Below are positions 10,518 through 20,702 of a DNA stretch of 64,000 nt, piece by piece. This DNA comes from Craspedostauros australis (Eukaryota; Bacillariophyta; Bacillariophyceae; Mastogloiales; Achnanthaceae). Every line of letters begins with the position of its first letter. The stretch's first letter is position 1. A program made the translations under genes and the position numbers. The DNA lies in the NCBI GenBank assembly GCA_026770025.1, contig JAMXDE010000031.1, forward strand, positions 496,001 through 560,000, in the 5' to 3' direction. Under the pieces are notes generated by a model. It did not search any database. It worked only from the letters and a program-made list of their open reading frames with translations, and was not told where the DNA came from.

Positions 10518-13500
10518 TCAGATCTCCATTCGGTGATGCTCAGCTGGAGATGGTGAGGGATAGCCGAAGCTGTTGTTCATGCTGTTGTTGTTGTTGTTGT
10601 TGACAGCCATGGGTGTTCCCCAGTTCAGCGGAGAGAAGGCCTCCTGGGGGAAGAATGGGTCGGATGAAGAGCCGCCGAAGCCATCATCGAAGCCATTCAT
10701 AGCCATGTCGCCACCATTGTTGCTTGTTCCTGCCTCCGCTCCTCCGGATCCTCCGCCGAAACCAGCACCGTCATCGTCACCACTGAACGGATCGAACACA
10801 TCTTTGCTGCGGCGTCTGGACTTTGAGGTCGACTTGTTGGATTTCTCCGTCACGAACGAAGTCTCCTGTTGCGACAGCCAGTTCTTCGAGCTGGGGGACA
10901 CCTCATCCTTCTTCGCCACTCGCTGTGCCTGGTGACGAGGTTGGCGCATCTGGTTGGGTTGGTGACGAGGAGCTTGCATCTGCAGGTGGGCAGGTCGTGG
11001 GGCTCTGGCCCCGAGGCCCTGCTGATGCGTGGGCCTTTGCATCGACGAATGCATCTGATTCTGCTGTTTCTGCTGTTGTTGCTGAAGCTGAAGCGCCTGC
11101 TTCATGTAGTCGCCATCATTATCGGCGTTATTGTCGTCCAACTGCGCAAGGAGATGCGGCTGCTGGCTGAGCTTGAAATCCAACACTGGCTTGGGCTCGA
11201 CCAAGGGTGACGGGTCCGGGTCCATGAAATCGAGATCAGGATCACGATCGGCCCATCCATCAGTATCCACGAAGCCGTCACCACCGCTGGATTCCATGGC
11301 GTTGTCGTTGCCGTTCCCGCTCCAAAAGTCAAGAACTCGCCTTTCTCCACGACCTCCGCCAGCAGCAGAAGCAGCACCAGCCGCTGGCGGCCTGCCTTCG
11401 AGTTCGGGGGTTGGCATGAACGGCAATCCGCCGCGGTCGGCCGTTCTCTGCTGCCCTGACCCCTGCGGGGATTCGGGCACTCTACCACCTTTCCATCCTT
11501 CGATGGCATGAGAGCGTTCCTTCACACTTGGAGATTTGCCGCCCGCATCTGGGTCGCCTGCGGAACCGTACGTCTTGGGATCTCCGAACACAACATCTGA
11601 ATCCACATCCGAGTTGATCTCCATGAGGTCAGGGTCCGCGTACGTGCGCGGAATGAAGTCCAGCCCATGCTGCTGTTGCTGCTCTCGTCCTACGGGCTTC
11701 TGACCGTAGTACATGGCACCGACACGATCTGGTGTCTCGTACTTCGCCTCAGGCGATGCGAAGTTGGCCTCGACCCGCGGATCCGGTCGGTTGCCTCTGG
11801 GTTCGTCCATGATGTCACCGGCGTTCATTTCACGAATGAATTCCTCAGCCGTGGCTTCCAGGTCGTGGTCCACCTCGACGCTGCCGGAACGTCCCATCAT
11901 GCGCTGTTGTCCGTCGGGATCCTCAGGCATCGGTGATGGCAAGAGGCTCTCTCCGTGAATGGGAGACGACTTGCGTCGCCGTCGGATACTCTCGGGCGTT
12001 TCTTCGCCGTAGTAGATTGCTCGGTACACTTCGTTGTCCTTGCGTGACGGGGTGAGCTTGGGCAGCCTTTTGTCGTCCAGCTTGGAGTCATCAGCAGGCA
12101 CGGGTTGCTGTGCTTGCAGTGGTTGTTGTTGTTGTTGCTGCTGCTGCTGCTGCTGCTGTTCTTCGGCAGGTGGGAGAAGATCATCCTCCACGGAATCATC
12201 GTCCACAAAGTGCGGTTCAAGCAGCCCCTTCGGTGCTGTTGGCTTGTTCTCTGTTGGTTCCTCAAGGCGTTTTTCCATCTCCGGTGGGAGAGTCTCCGGA
12301 ATGGAGCTGGTGTTACCACCGGGCAATTCCCCGCTTCCGTATGAGGTATCGTCTTCGCCGAACTCATTCGACCTGTTCTCATAGTTGCGAGCCTCATCGT
12401 AATCGGCAATGAGCGTGGAATCAGCGGCCATGCGGGAGATGTCCTTGTGATCTTCTTGTATTGGCGCTGCTGGACCTTCTTCCGTGGTTGCGCTGCCGTC
12501 ATTGTGGGTGTCGTCAAAGTAGATCTCACCGTCGTCCATGCTGCTCAGCTGTGCATCCAATGGAGTGGATGCATCGTAGTAGACCTCGCTGCTCGCCATG
12601 CTCTCGATGGGGAGCATCTTCGCGGAATCTTCGTCGGCACTCTTCTTTTCTTCGATGATGCCACGATCTTGGTACAACCCGCGTTCCTGTTGAAGCTGGT
12701 GTGGGTTGTGCGCAGTCTTCTGCATGCCGTCTTGCATGCGCTGTTGCCACGCAGAATTCTGCGCATCACCTGCCAATGGTTGCTGGTAGTCCTCGCCGTT
12801 CATGTCTCCACCTTCCTCATAATCCTGCTCCGCGAGATTCATCTGATCAAATCTCTCCTCCATGCCAGTACCGTTGTCCATGCCACCAGCATCCATTTGT
12901 GTTGTTTGGGCTAGTGGTTGTGATGACGATGGTGATGGTGCGCGGGCTGGTTGGTATCCCGTGGCGGATGGCAAGATGAATGGTGCAGCAGGTTGGGATG
13001 CCCTGGGTGACTCTCTTGCGGGTGGTGGCTGCGTGCTGTACGCCTTCGCCGATGGCAGAGTGATTGGTCCTGGATTTGCTGCCTTCGGCGGTGCTGGTGC
13101 AGGAGTTGGCGTAGATTGTTGATAATTACCGCCATTGTTGCTGTATTCGTAGCCACCAGAGCTGTGCCGTGATGAAGTCGATGCTTGGCGTGAGATTGTG
13201 CCATCGTTTGCGTATGGATGCTGTTGCAGTGTATGGTCGTTCATTCCAACGCCGACGTAATGAGCGACGTTGTCATTGTTGTTGCTGTTGCTGACCTCGC
13301 TCTGCCGCAACGTCTCCTTCACATCTTCTGGCAAATCCATCTTTTGACCCTGCGATCGGTTCTTCCAGTAATTGAGCAACGATGATCCACGTTGGGCTGG
13401 TGGAGGGACGTCCTGCCTCCGTACGGTGGCGCTGGACTGGAGGTTCACCTCGTGTCGCTTCACCATCTTCGGTGGCGATGAGTTTGCCGCGGGACGTACC

Positions 13501-16500
13501 TTGCTTGCGCTCGACGGCATTGTGGGCAAGATGGCTGGCCCTGGCGATGACACTGCGGCAGGACGCACCTTGCTTGCAGAGGATGACGTGGTCGGTAGAA
13601 TTACTGGACCTGGCGATGACACAGCCACGGGACGTGCCTTGCTCGCAGAGGAGGATGTGGTGGGCAGAATGACGGGACCCGGCGATGCGATTGCAGCATT
13701 CTCACGCTTCGATTGCCACGAACGCGACGGTGTAACCTGTCTGCCGTACTGCGATGATGTGGCATTCGCCTTGGTTGGGCTGCTCGATGCTTGAGATTCT
13801 TCAGCGCTTGTCGCTGCCAGTGTCGCGTTGCTGCCTCGCATGCCGCTGTTGCTGAGGTTTCTGCGCAAAGCAGGATGCTGGTTCTGCTCCACCGCAGGGT
13901 GTTGCGCTTCGTTACGACCTGGCGGATCCGCAGAAGGATGCTGGGACGATTCTGCTGCACGGTCCGCTTGCTGCGGTTCCGGCGCCAAATCGTCCTCCAT
14001 GCTGCCTCTGTTCCACAAGGCATTTTGTCCGTACCTCTGGGTAACGGCAGATTGCGTCTGCTTCCTGACAGGTGTCGCGCCTCCGGCCGATGCCTGCTTC
14101 GGTCGTTGCCATGTCTTGGGGGCCGTCTTCGTCTTTTGCTCCCAGAACTTGTGCTTCGAAACAGGCTCCTCTTCATTGTCTTCGGGTTGCGGTGGTGCTG
14201 CGCCGGCCTTCTGAGGTTGCTGGCGCGTCTTGAGGGTGCGCTTCTCCCACGTGTCGCGCAGAGATGAGTTGGGGGCGATGACAGGACCGGCACTTCTCGA
14301 TGCTGGCGCCGCCTCCGGAGCTCCTTGTGGTGCGGCCGTCTCATCTTGTGCGGTGGACTGGTCGGAATAGGACGGCGGCTTCCACGAGACGCGATTAGAG
14401 GCAACGGGCGCAGGAGGCGATTGCCACGAACGCACGCCGTTGCTCATTGTCTTGATGGTTGGAGACGCCCGCCCGCTGACTGGAGCTGCTCTTTGGTTGT
14501 TGGCAACGTGCGATGCCAACGTCACCGGCGAGCTACTGCGCGCCTTCCAGCTTCCGTTGCGCAGAATACCACTGGCAGCGGGATCCACATCGGTGCTGGC
14601 CGTGGAAGAACTGCGATTGAGCTGTTGCTGTTGTTGTTGCCATGTTGGCTTGCGTGCCACGGGCGTACCGTTGGGTCCGAATCCTTGCGACTGCACGTCA
14701 TGCACTTCCGAGCTCGTCGATAGCGAGAGACCCTCGTGAAGAGACCTGGCTGTGTCGTGGGACTCGGACGGTTGCAATTCGATGCCATCCACGACCTCCT
14801 TTTGGTCAGCGTTGCTCTCGCTGTCGATTTTGGGCTTGTTGGAGACCGGGAAGCTGTGCCGAACTTGCGGGGACCGTCCATTCATGGTTATGGGCGGAGA
14901 TCGGATCGCCTTCACTCCTCCGTTGCCGGCAACCCTGGAACCGAAGGAGGCACGCAAGGTGGCAACGCTGGATTTCGTTGGTGTCTCGATGACTGCGTTG
15001 CCATACGACGCGGATTGCTGCACTCCAGGTGTTTCCGCATTCGCATCCATGTCATCTAGGTTGACGGCGACGTCGGTGTCCGTCGCACTGCCATCGGTGG
15101 AAGGCTTTTCCTCGATTGCTTGATCGGCAGTGCGATTGCGATACGACGCGCCTGGTCGATAGGACGAGCCTACCGGCGTGCTGCCAGTGGAGTGACGGGC
15201 ACCTGCACCGAACTTGTTGTTGTTACTTGGTGGCACAGGGGGTGGTGACGACATTCCTCCTGGTGATGCGAATTTCCTGCCGAATTTGGAGACTGATGGC
15301 GATGCAAAAGAATTAGGCTTTGCGAACGACTTCGGAGCGGACGGTGACGGCGAGGACGGAATGTAGTTGCGTGCCGCACCACCGAAACGAGATTGCGGAG
15401 CAGGGCTCTTGCTGGCTGACACGACAGGAGAGGGCGCCTTGGCGGTTGCATCTGCAGCTGTATTTCTGTCTGTATCAGCATCTACGTTTGTAGGTGGATT
15501 TTGGGAGCCTTCGGGTGCGGAGTTGTGATTAACGATCGGTGCTGGTGGTGGCATGGGGGATCTTTGCACATTGCCTGGCTGATAGTCGGTTCTGGCTTTT
15601 GGTCGGTAGGAAGAGGCAGATGGCGAAGGCCCCGTGGATGGCGAAGGTGGCGGAATGAAATTCGCTTGCGCCTTGGGCCTCCACGATTGCTTCGGCTTGT
15701 TGGCGATTGGCGTGCTCGTGCCATTATGGTTGGACGAGTTCAGACTGGCGGATACGGATTGCGCCTGCTGCGTTGCGGTGGTCTTCTTTAAATCAGGCAC
15801 CGCGAGATGGTTGGAAGCGCTGGTTGCAGAGTTATCAGCCGAGCCCATAGTGTTGCTGTCGCCTTCGGTTTTAACACTTGTACCACCGTCATGCGATGTC
15901 GCTGGCGCTGGCGCTGCTTGTGACGATGAATAAACGTTGGGCGACGGAAGTGCACCGGAAGGAACGGGGCTGCGCGCAGATCTGGACGGCGTTCGTCTGG
16001 TTGGAGTTCCCGTGAATCGTTGCTGCTGCTGCTGCTGCTGCTGTTGTTTTTGGAAGGAAGATGCGGATGTAACTGAAGATGTGGAGGAGTGTTGGTTCTG
16101 GTTAACAGCGCCTCGTGGTTGCGGCACATGAGACACGGCTGGGACGGGAGAGCGAGACGAACCAAAGGATGACGATGCAACCACATCCGGAGGAGCCTGA
16201 GTGAGCGTTTGCTGCTGAATTGGAGTGCTTGTCACTGGGCGTTTGTTCATCGCAGGCGCGACAGGCGTCGATGGTGCTGCAGTTGGTTGCGGTGGGGGTG
16301 GCGGTGGCGCACTGGTCATGGCAGGCACAGGCGCAGGAGTGGGTGATGGTGATGGCGACGGTGTGCTCCTTGTGCCGGACTGCCCACGATTGCGATTTCT
16401 GGACATCATCAACGCTCTCTGCCGCCTTTGCGCCAAGGTTTCGCGGCCACTTGCGGGCGCTGGTGCTGCAGCAGCTGGCTTGGCTGCAACTGGCTTCGCG

Positions 16501-16643
16501 GCAGGCGCAGGAGCTTCCGTCTGATCCTCGCCGTTGCTGGAGACGCTGGCGCTCCCATCCTGGCTATTCTTTGCCCACTGACGATGCCGGCGGGAACGGT
16601 TCAATCGTTCCGCCAGCGAGTTGCGTGGGGACTTGGACGACAT
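10518..16643 (-). CDS. Very large disordered Pro/Ser/Gln/Asn-rich protein, unknown function
   Basis: 2041 residues in one uninterrupted exon, start ATG at 16643. No folded domain is recognised. The N-terminus is basic ('LAERLNRSRRHRQ', 'LAQRRQRALMMSRNRNR'). The middle contains many short Trp-centred motifs in disordered sequence: 'SWRPKAQ', 'TWEKRTLK', 'FWEQKTKT', 'TWQRPKQ', 'YWKNRSQ', 'NWLSQQ'. A 23-residue unit with core SPGPVILPT is tandemly repeated three times (near 13490-13700) and looser GPITLPS/PFILPS copies follow. The C-terminus has DPF-type motifs ('FDPFSGDDD', 'DPFFPQEAF') and a Gly/Asn-rich tail. DPF motifs bind clathrin-adaptor ears in other eukaryotes, so an endocytic or scaffold role is possible but unproven. 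An unbroken 6.1-kb frame argues for a real gene. Confidence 0.8.
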   Translation of the reverse strand: MSSKSPRNSLAERLNRSRRHRQWAKNSQDGSASVSSNGEDQTEAPAPAAKPVAAKPAAAAPAPASGRETLAQRRQRALMMSRNRNRGQSGTRSTPSPSPSPTPAPVPAMTSAPPPPPPQPTAAPSTPVAPAMNKRPVTSTPIQQQTLTQAPPDVVASSSFGSSRSPVPAVSHVPQPRGAVNQNQHSSTSSVTSASSFQKQQQQQQQQQRFTGTPTRRTPSRSARSPVPSGALPSPNVYSSSQAAPAPATSHDGGTSVKTEGDSNTMGSADNSATSASNHLAVPDLKKTTATQQAQSVSASLNSSNHNGTSTPIANKPKQSWRPKAQANFIPPPSPSTGPSPSASSYRPKARTDYQPGNVQRSPMPPPAPIVNHNSAPEGSQNPPTNVDADTDRNTAADATAKAPSPVVSASKSPAPQSRFGGAARNYIPSSPSPSAPKSFAKPNSFASPSVSKFGRKFASPGGMSSPPPVPPSNNNKFGAGARHSTGSTPVGSSYRPGASYRNRTADQAIEEKPSTDGSATDTDVAVNLDDMDANAETPGVQQSASYGNAVIETPTKSSVATLRASFGSRVAGNGGVKAIRSPPITMNGRSPQVRHSFPVSNKPKIDSESNADQKEVVDGIELQPSESHDTARSLHEGLSLSTSSEVHDVQSQGFGPNGTPVARKPTWQQQQQQLNRSSSTASTDVDPAASGILRNGSWKARSSSPVTLASHVANNQRAAPVSGRASPTIKTMSNGVRSWQSPPAPVASNRVSWKPPSYSDQSTAQDETAAPQGAPEAAPASRSAGPVIAPNSSLRDTWEKRTLKTRQQPQKAGAAPPQPEDNEEEPVSKHKFWEQKTKTAPKTWQRPKQASAGGATPVRKQTQSAVTQRYGQNALWNRGSMEDDLAPEPQQADRAAESSQHPSADPPGRNEAQHPAVEQNQHPALRRNLSNSGMRGSNATLAATSAEESQASSSPTKANATSSQYGRQVTPSRSWQSKRENAAIASPGPVILPTTSSSASKARPVAVSSPGPVILPTTSSSASKVRPAAVSSPGPAILPTMPSSASKVRPAANSSPPKMVKRHEVNLQSSATVRRQDVPPPAQRGSSLLNYWKNRSQGQKMDLPEDVKETLRQSEVSNSNNNDNVAHYVGVGMNDHTLQQHPYANDGTISRQASTSSRHSSGGYEYSNNGGNYQQSTPTPAPAPPKAANPGPITLPSAKAYSTQPPPARESPRASQPAAPFILPSATGYQPARAPSPSSSQPLAQTTQMDAGGMDNGTGMEERFDQMNLAEQDYEEGGDMNGEDYQQPLAGDAQNSAWQQRMQDGMQKTAHNPHQLQQERGLYQDRGIIEEKKSADEDSAKMLPIESMASSEVYYDASTPLDAQLSSMDDGEIYFDDTHNDGSATTEEGPAAPIQEDHKDISRMAADSTLIADYDEARNYENRSNEFGEDDTSYGSGELPGGNTSSIPETLPPEMEKRLEEPTENKPTAPKGLLEPHFVDDDSVEDDLLPPAEEQQQQQQQQQQQQPLQAQQPVPADDSKLDDKRLPKLTPSRKDNEVYRAIYYGEETPESIRRRRKSSPIHGESLLPSPMPEDPDGQQRMMGRSGSVEVDHDLEATAEEFIREMNAGDIMDEPRGNRPDPRVEANFASPEAKYETPDRVGAMYYGQKPVGREQQQQHGLDFIPRTYADPDLMEINSDVDSDVVFGDPKTYGSAGDPDAGGKSPSVKERSHAIEGWKGGRVPESPQGSGQQRTADRGGLPFMPTPELEGRPPAAGAASAAGGGRGERRVLDFWSGNGNDNAMESSGGDGFVDTDGWADRDPDLDFMDPDPSPLVEPKPVLDFKLSQQPHLLAQLDDNNADNDGDYMKQALQLQQQQQKQQNQMHSSMQRPTHQQGLGARAPRPAHLQMQAPRHQPNQMRQPRHQAQRVAKKDEVSPSSKNWLSQQETSFVTEKSNKSTSKSRRRSKDVFDPFSGDDDGAGFGGGSGGAEAGTSNNGGDMAMNGFDDGFGGSSSDPFFPQEAFSPLNWGTPMAVNNNNNNSMNNSFGYPSPSPAEHHRMEI
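13490..13700 (-). repeat. 69-base tandem repeat, three units, inside the large disordered protein
   Basis: Successive 'GGNCCYGGCGATGA' landmarks lie at 13537, 13606 and 13675, giving a strict 69-base period. Each unit encodes 23 residues with the core SPGPVILPT followed by a Ser/Ala and 'SKxRP' part. Keeping the frame suggests selection on the protein repeat. Confidence 0.8.
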
Positions 16644-18330
16644 GCTTCGTCTGCCGCTTGGGCCGATCTTAACTTGATGCGTGTCTCACGAGAAATGATC
16701 AGCTTGCTGCACCTTCGCTTGGTCCACGAAGTGTGTTCTATTTGTGCGTGTGTCTGTGTTGTCTCTTTCGTTGTCGCTGGCCTTCTCACAACCAAGATAC
16801 GAACGCCAGCGCTCGTGATGTGGTCCCGTGAAGGCAACTTCGGATCTTGCCAATTACAACCCTCTCTCTGTCAACTCGAGCTGAGCAAAGATGGTGCTCT
16901 CAACGATGTCGATGTGTTGATGAGTGTGGAGATGACTGAGATGATGGATGGTATGGGGCGGTAAATAAGTGAGAGACGGACGGATGCCTCTCTTGTTGTG
17001 CACAACTTGGAATGTTTGAGATGTGCAATCGTAGCTCGTACGAATGGGGGTACTCCGTTGATGTGTTGAGCAAGGGACAACTGCTCCTTTCGAAATTCTG
17101 TGCGAGAAAGCGGACAACACGCTGTCTGCTGCTCTCTGTGTCTTTGCGCATCTCTCTCTCTCTCTCTCTCTCTTGTTGACACGCACACACATACACAAAC
17201 TCAAGGGAAACAAACGAAGTCGTTACTTTTGGTAACGGCACAACACACGAGAAACGAGATGTGAACGTCGTTCTTGTGAGATCCGCATTGTTTGGCATTT
17301 TATCGTTGGGATTGTGGGCCGAATCTGCATTTGAAAGGAAACTGAAATCCCCATACGACACACTGGACGGCTCATTCATCATTCAATATCATTGATTCAT
17401 GAATACTTTCATTTTGTCCCAGTCTTGTCAGACACCAAAGTCGGATGGCTCGTTATTTGTTGGTTTCGTGTGCTTCTTGGCGCCAGATACAAGATCCGAT
17501 CACGCCATGCGAGTCGTGGATGAAAACGTCTTTGTCGGTTTGCGACCGCCCACGACGACGACAACTTGTGGTGCAAACGGTACGGCGAAAAGCAACAAAA
17601 GTATAGTGCCACACGATCTGGGTTGCTGGATGATGTTCTCTGCTACTGAGTGTAGGCAATGTATCACCTGCGTATCGCAGAGAATACAGTCACGATAACA
17701 CTAGTTGCAGAGCTTTGCCCGTTTTGGACGATGGTTTGCTCCGAATTGGTTGCTGTTGAGAGAAGCGGTGATTGGATATTTAGATATATTTCATGTTGTC
17801 TCTCTCCGATCCACCTCCCACATCATGGAGAAAGGATCCTATGTTGTGAAATACCAATCACGACACATTGTGAAAGATCATCAGCTGTGTTTTGTTGTGA
17901 TGGAATGCTTGCGTGGCTTGAATACTTGTGAAGTGTGTTGTGCCGTTTTTCCTTGCGCACATTTGGTACCAATCTGGGCAATCTTCACGCCCCCCAACAG
18001 GAACAACGAGCCAAGAACACCAAGCTCAACACAATAAGACGACCATCGAGAAACACAACAAACCTCATGTATCATATGAGCGAAAAAGTGCAGCCCACGG
18101 TGTGCATGATGGTAGCAGCAGTTCTCTTTCCCACTATCTCTCTTCAGAGACCTCCATGCTGTGGTCTTTGGATGGATGCCTTGCAGTGGACACCAAGGTG
18201 ATATTGGTTGTGGCCAATGTTGTGGCTGGAGTCCGAGTTGTTGGTTGCAGTCGGTGTTGCCGATAGTCGCCATTCAGGGATCTTCCTGAATGGTCCTCCT
18301 AGTCGAAGAATACCGTCTTTGATGATGTCA
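16644..18330. other. Intergenic region upstream of the large protein gene
   Basis: Promoter side of the 2041-residue gene, followed by DNA leading into the accessory island. A (TC)n microsatellite lies at about 17151-17174. No gene supported. Confidence 0.5.
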
Positions 18331-18727
18331 CAGAAGAGAACTCTGTTGTGGTGCTTCTTTCGTCTTGTTGTGTGCTTTTCGTGATGGATGAGGACAGAAG
18401 GATCCAAACCACACGAACCAGAGGGGTGCGACCAAGAGGAGGCAAACGCAGACAAACACAAAGAGAGAAAGAGAGGACACGTGCAAACAAGACAACAACA
18501 CATACCACTCAACCCCATACTCGAGCACATCAACAACAGACATCGAATTGCCACTCATACTACTATTCATCACGCAGTGCATGATACGCGTACTACTACA
18601 AGCTATTGAAGACACCACCATCGATATCTCTGCCATTGGTGGCTCGAACTGCACGCTTCCTTGACAGCCAATCCATCGCCAATCGTCCAACGCCGATCGT
18701 CTAGCAACCATCGATCATCCTCTCAAA
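18331..18727 (+). promoter_or_regulatory. Conserved 5' flank of ANK-BTB copy 1
   Basis: About 400 bases upstream of the start resemble the flank of copy 3 (about 40300-40687) and, more weakly, copy 2 (about 32490-32821). Shared blocks include 'GAGAACTCTGTTGTGGTGC', 'GTGATGGATG', 'ACTCAACCCCATACTC', 'CATCAACAACAGACAT' and 'ACCATCGA(C/T)CATCCTCTCAAAATG' (given in parts). The shared flank shows that promoter and leader were duplicated with the gene. Confidence 0.65.
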
Positions 18728-19612
18728 ATGCCGAAAGTTACAAACAAACAACTTCTTCATGCTGCCTGGGAAGGTGACTTGTTGGTGTTGAAGGAATGGA
18801 AGAAGCAGAACAAGACGCAGAATGGAGGAGTTGATGTCAACAAGATTGCAGACGGGGATGGTTGGACTCCCCTTCATGCTGCATGCGGCAACGGCCAGCT
18901 GGAGTGTATCGAGTACCTCATCGAATCATGTGAGGCGAACACCAACTACGAAGATGACGATCGTGACACTCCCCTTCATGTGGCATGCTGCAACGGCCAC
19001 CTGAAGTGTGTGAAGCACCTCATCGAATCATGTCAGGCGAATGTAAACTGCCAAAACAATGATGGTTGGACTCCCCTTCATTGGGCATGCCGCAACGGCT
19101 ACCTGGAATGTATCGAGTACCTAATCAAATCAGGTGGAGCGAACATCAACTGCAAAGACAGCAATGGTTGGACTCCCCTTCATGTGGCATGCTACCACGG
19201 CAAGCTGGAGTGTACCGAGTACCTCATCGAATCATGTGAGGCGAACATCAACTGTGAAGACAACGATGGTGACACTCCCCTTCATGTGGCATGCTACCAT
19301 GGCGACCTGGAGTGTATCGAGTCCCTCATCAGAGGACTTTCGCCTTCAGCTCACCCACAACTGCAACAACTGCAGCAACGCTTACAACAAAACGAACAAG
19401 CAAATGAACAACCACAACACCAGCTTAGACAGCAGTTGAAACGAAAGAAGCACGAGAATGAACACAAGCACAATAGCCACAAGAGGACCAACATGAGCAT
19501 TGAAGAAGACAGCTCAGATCCTTCCAAACCGAGAACAGGGCAGACACCATCTTCTTGCGTGGACAGGGCGACGAGCAGCAACCAATCAAGGCAAACAGCG
19601 GAGTCCTCATGA
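18728..19612 (+). CDS. Ankyrin-repeat protein, ANK-BTB family copy 1
   Basis: 294 residues. An N-terminal helix ('VTNKQLLHAAWEGDLLVLKEWKKQNK') leads into five ankyrin repeats of 34 residues, pattern 'TPLHxACxxGxLECxEYLIESCEANINC', the last ending in 'SLIRGLSPS'. A Gln/Lys-rich coil with nuclear-localisation-like basic runs ('LKRKKHENEHKHN') follows. The BTB/BACK part lies immediately downstream but one frame off. Ankyrin plus BTB proteins in other eukaryotes act as CUL3 ubiquitin-ligase adaptors; that role is inferred. Start chosen at 'CAAAATGCCG', an identical context in copy 3. This copy has the fewest repeats of the three. Confidence 0.8.
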   Translation: MPKVTNKQLLHAAWEGDLLVLKEWKKQNKTQNGGVDVNKIADGDGWTPLHAACGNGQLECIEYLIESCEANTNYEDDDRDTPLHVACCNGHLKCVKHLIESCQANVNCQNNDGWTPLHWACRNGYLECIEYLIKSGGANINCKDSNGWTPLHVACYHGKLECTEYLIESCEANINCEDNDGDTPLHVACYHGDLECIESLIRGLSPSAHPQLQQLQQRLQQNEQANEQPQHQLRQQLKRKKHENEHKHNSHKRTNMSIEEDSSDPSKPRTGQTPSSCVDRATSSNQSRQTAESS

Positions 19613-20175
19613 TCACTGTCCCATCCATTGAGACACTGATCGACAAGGGAATTCAACATCGCCACAGGAATGATAGCACAGAAGACTACGCGGCCCCCAT
19701 GCAAGTTACTGTCCCTCTCCCCAACCTTCAACCAAAACACATCCGATACGTCCTCCAATACATCTACACAGGCAAGATATCATTCAACAACAACATTCAT
19801 GATGACAACGCCAATGCTGATGACACAAACCAGCCAACTCCCACCCTCAATGGACAGGACGATCTGCAACAGCTCATCCTTGTGGCCAACGAGTTCGGCT
19901 TCTGGCGACTCAAGCTTGTTCTTGAAGCAGAGTTGGCCCACAAGCATCTCACAGAGGCCACCATGATAGACGCGTTGATATTCGCCAATCAACACAACTG
20001 CTTGGTGTTGAAGGATGCAGCAATGAGGATGGCAGCTGAAAGTGAGAAAGATATGTTCACTCATCTAGTGCCTCAAAGAGCCAGACCAATAAATTGGCGA
20101 TTTTTGGCTACAATTGGCTACAGTTGGCTACAGATTTTGGATCCATTTTTCCCTATCTCAGACTTAAAGTTGTAG
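19504..20175 (+). pseudogene. BTB/BACK part of ANK-BTB copy 1, 3' end replaced
   Basis: The frame opens after a TGA at 19501-19503. 'ADTIFLRGQGDEQQPIKANSGVLM' (read in parts) fits the first strand and helix of a BTB domain, and 'PKHIRYVLQYIYTGKI' fits its last helices. A BACK-like helix pair follows ('FGFWRLKLVLEAEL', 'LIFANQHNCLVLKDAAMRMAAESEKDMF'). Compared with copy 2, homology stops sharply at 20068 (...CATCTAG) and foreign sequence follows. The last 36 codons to the stop at 20173-20175 are unrelated. The ANK frame above and this one overlap at 19504-19612; an intron, frameshift or separate gene are all possible. Confidence 0.6.
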
Positions 20176-20702
20176 ACACTCAATCGAATATCTCCTTACA
20201 TCTACGTAAACTTAAGACTCAGGGCTATCCAGGAAAGCAATAACATTATCTTGTTGTTACTACCATCTCGTCGATCTTAATGTGTTTATTGATCCCCTTG
20301 GTGTGGTTTTGCCGTCGATCGACGGACAGACCGGATGTTTTTTGGATATCGTTGGCTACAGTTGGCTACAAGTAGGATTCTACAGGGGTCCGGTAGGATC
20401 TGGCCTCTTTGTTCGAGAAATTCGACCATCCATCTTTGAAGTCTCCGGACTTAGCGGTCTTTGGCTCAATCTGTACAATAGATATCATTTCAGAATCTTC
20501 TCTCCGAGGTGGTCACAATAATATGGTCTATGCATTGTTGTATTGCTATGGTGTGTTGGTATGCTCGTGTTTAGTGCTCCCATGACAATCGGAATGTTGT
20601 TTGACCACTCGGATCCACTCTCGGAAGCATGTGTGAAAGTTAATTTCCGTCATTCGCGTCATCATGACGTCATGAGGAGGACGTAGCAACACGACTGCGA
20701 CC
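20069..20702. other. Unassigned insertion-like DNA between BTB copy 1 and piggyBac
   Basis: It replaces the 3' end of the BTB gene. It carries repeated GTTGGCTACA-type words at about 20107-20133 and again at about 20350-20370, suggesting an unknown mobile element or its end. A TTAA at 20640-20643 upstream of the piggyBac start could be the left insertion site of that transposon. A 12-base palindrome CATGACGTCATG lies at about 20663-20674. No coding capacity seen. Confidence 0.35.

Noticed and set aside
18328-18711. Minus-strand frames upstream of each ANK copy (also 32364-32777 and 40472-40855)
   Set aside because: Shared composition comes from the duplicated promoter DNA; the frames are not aligned with each other as proteins in a consistent way.
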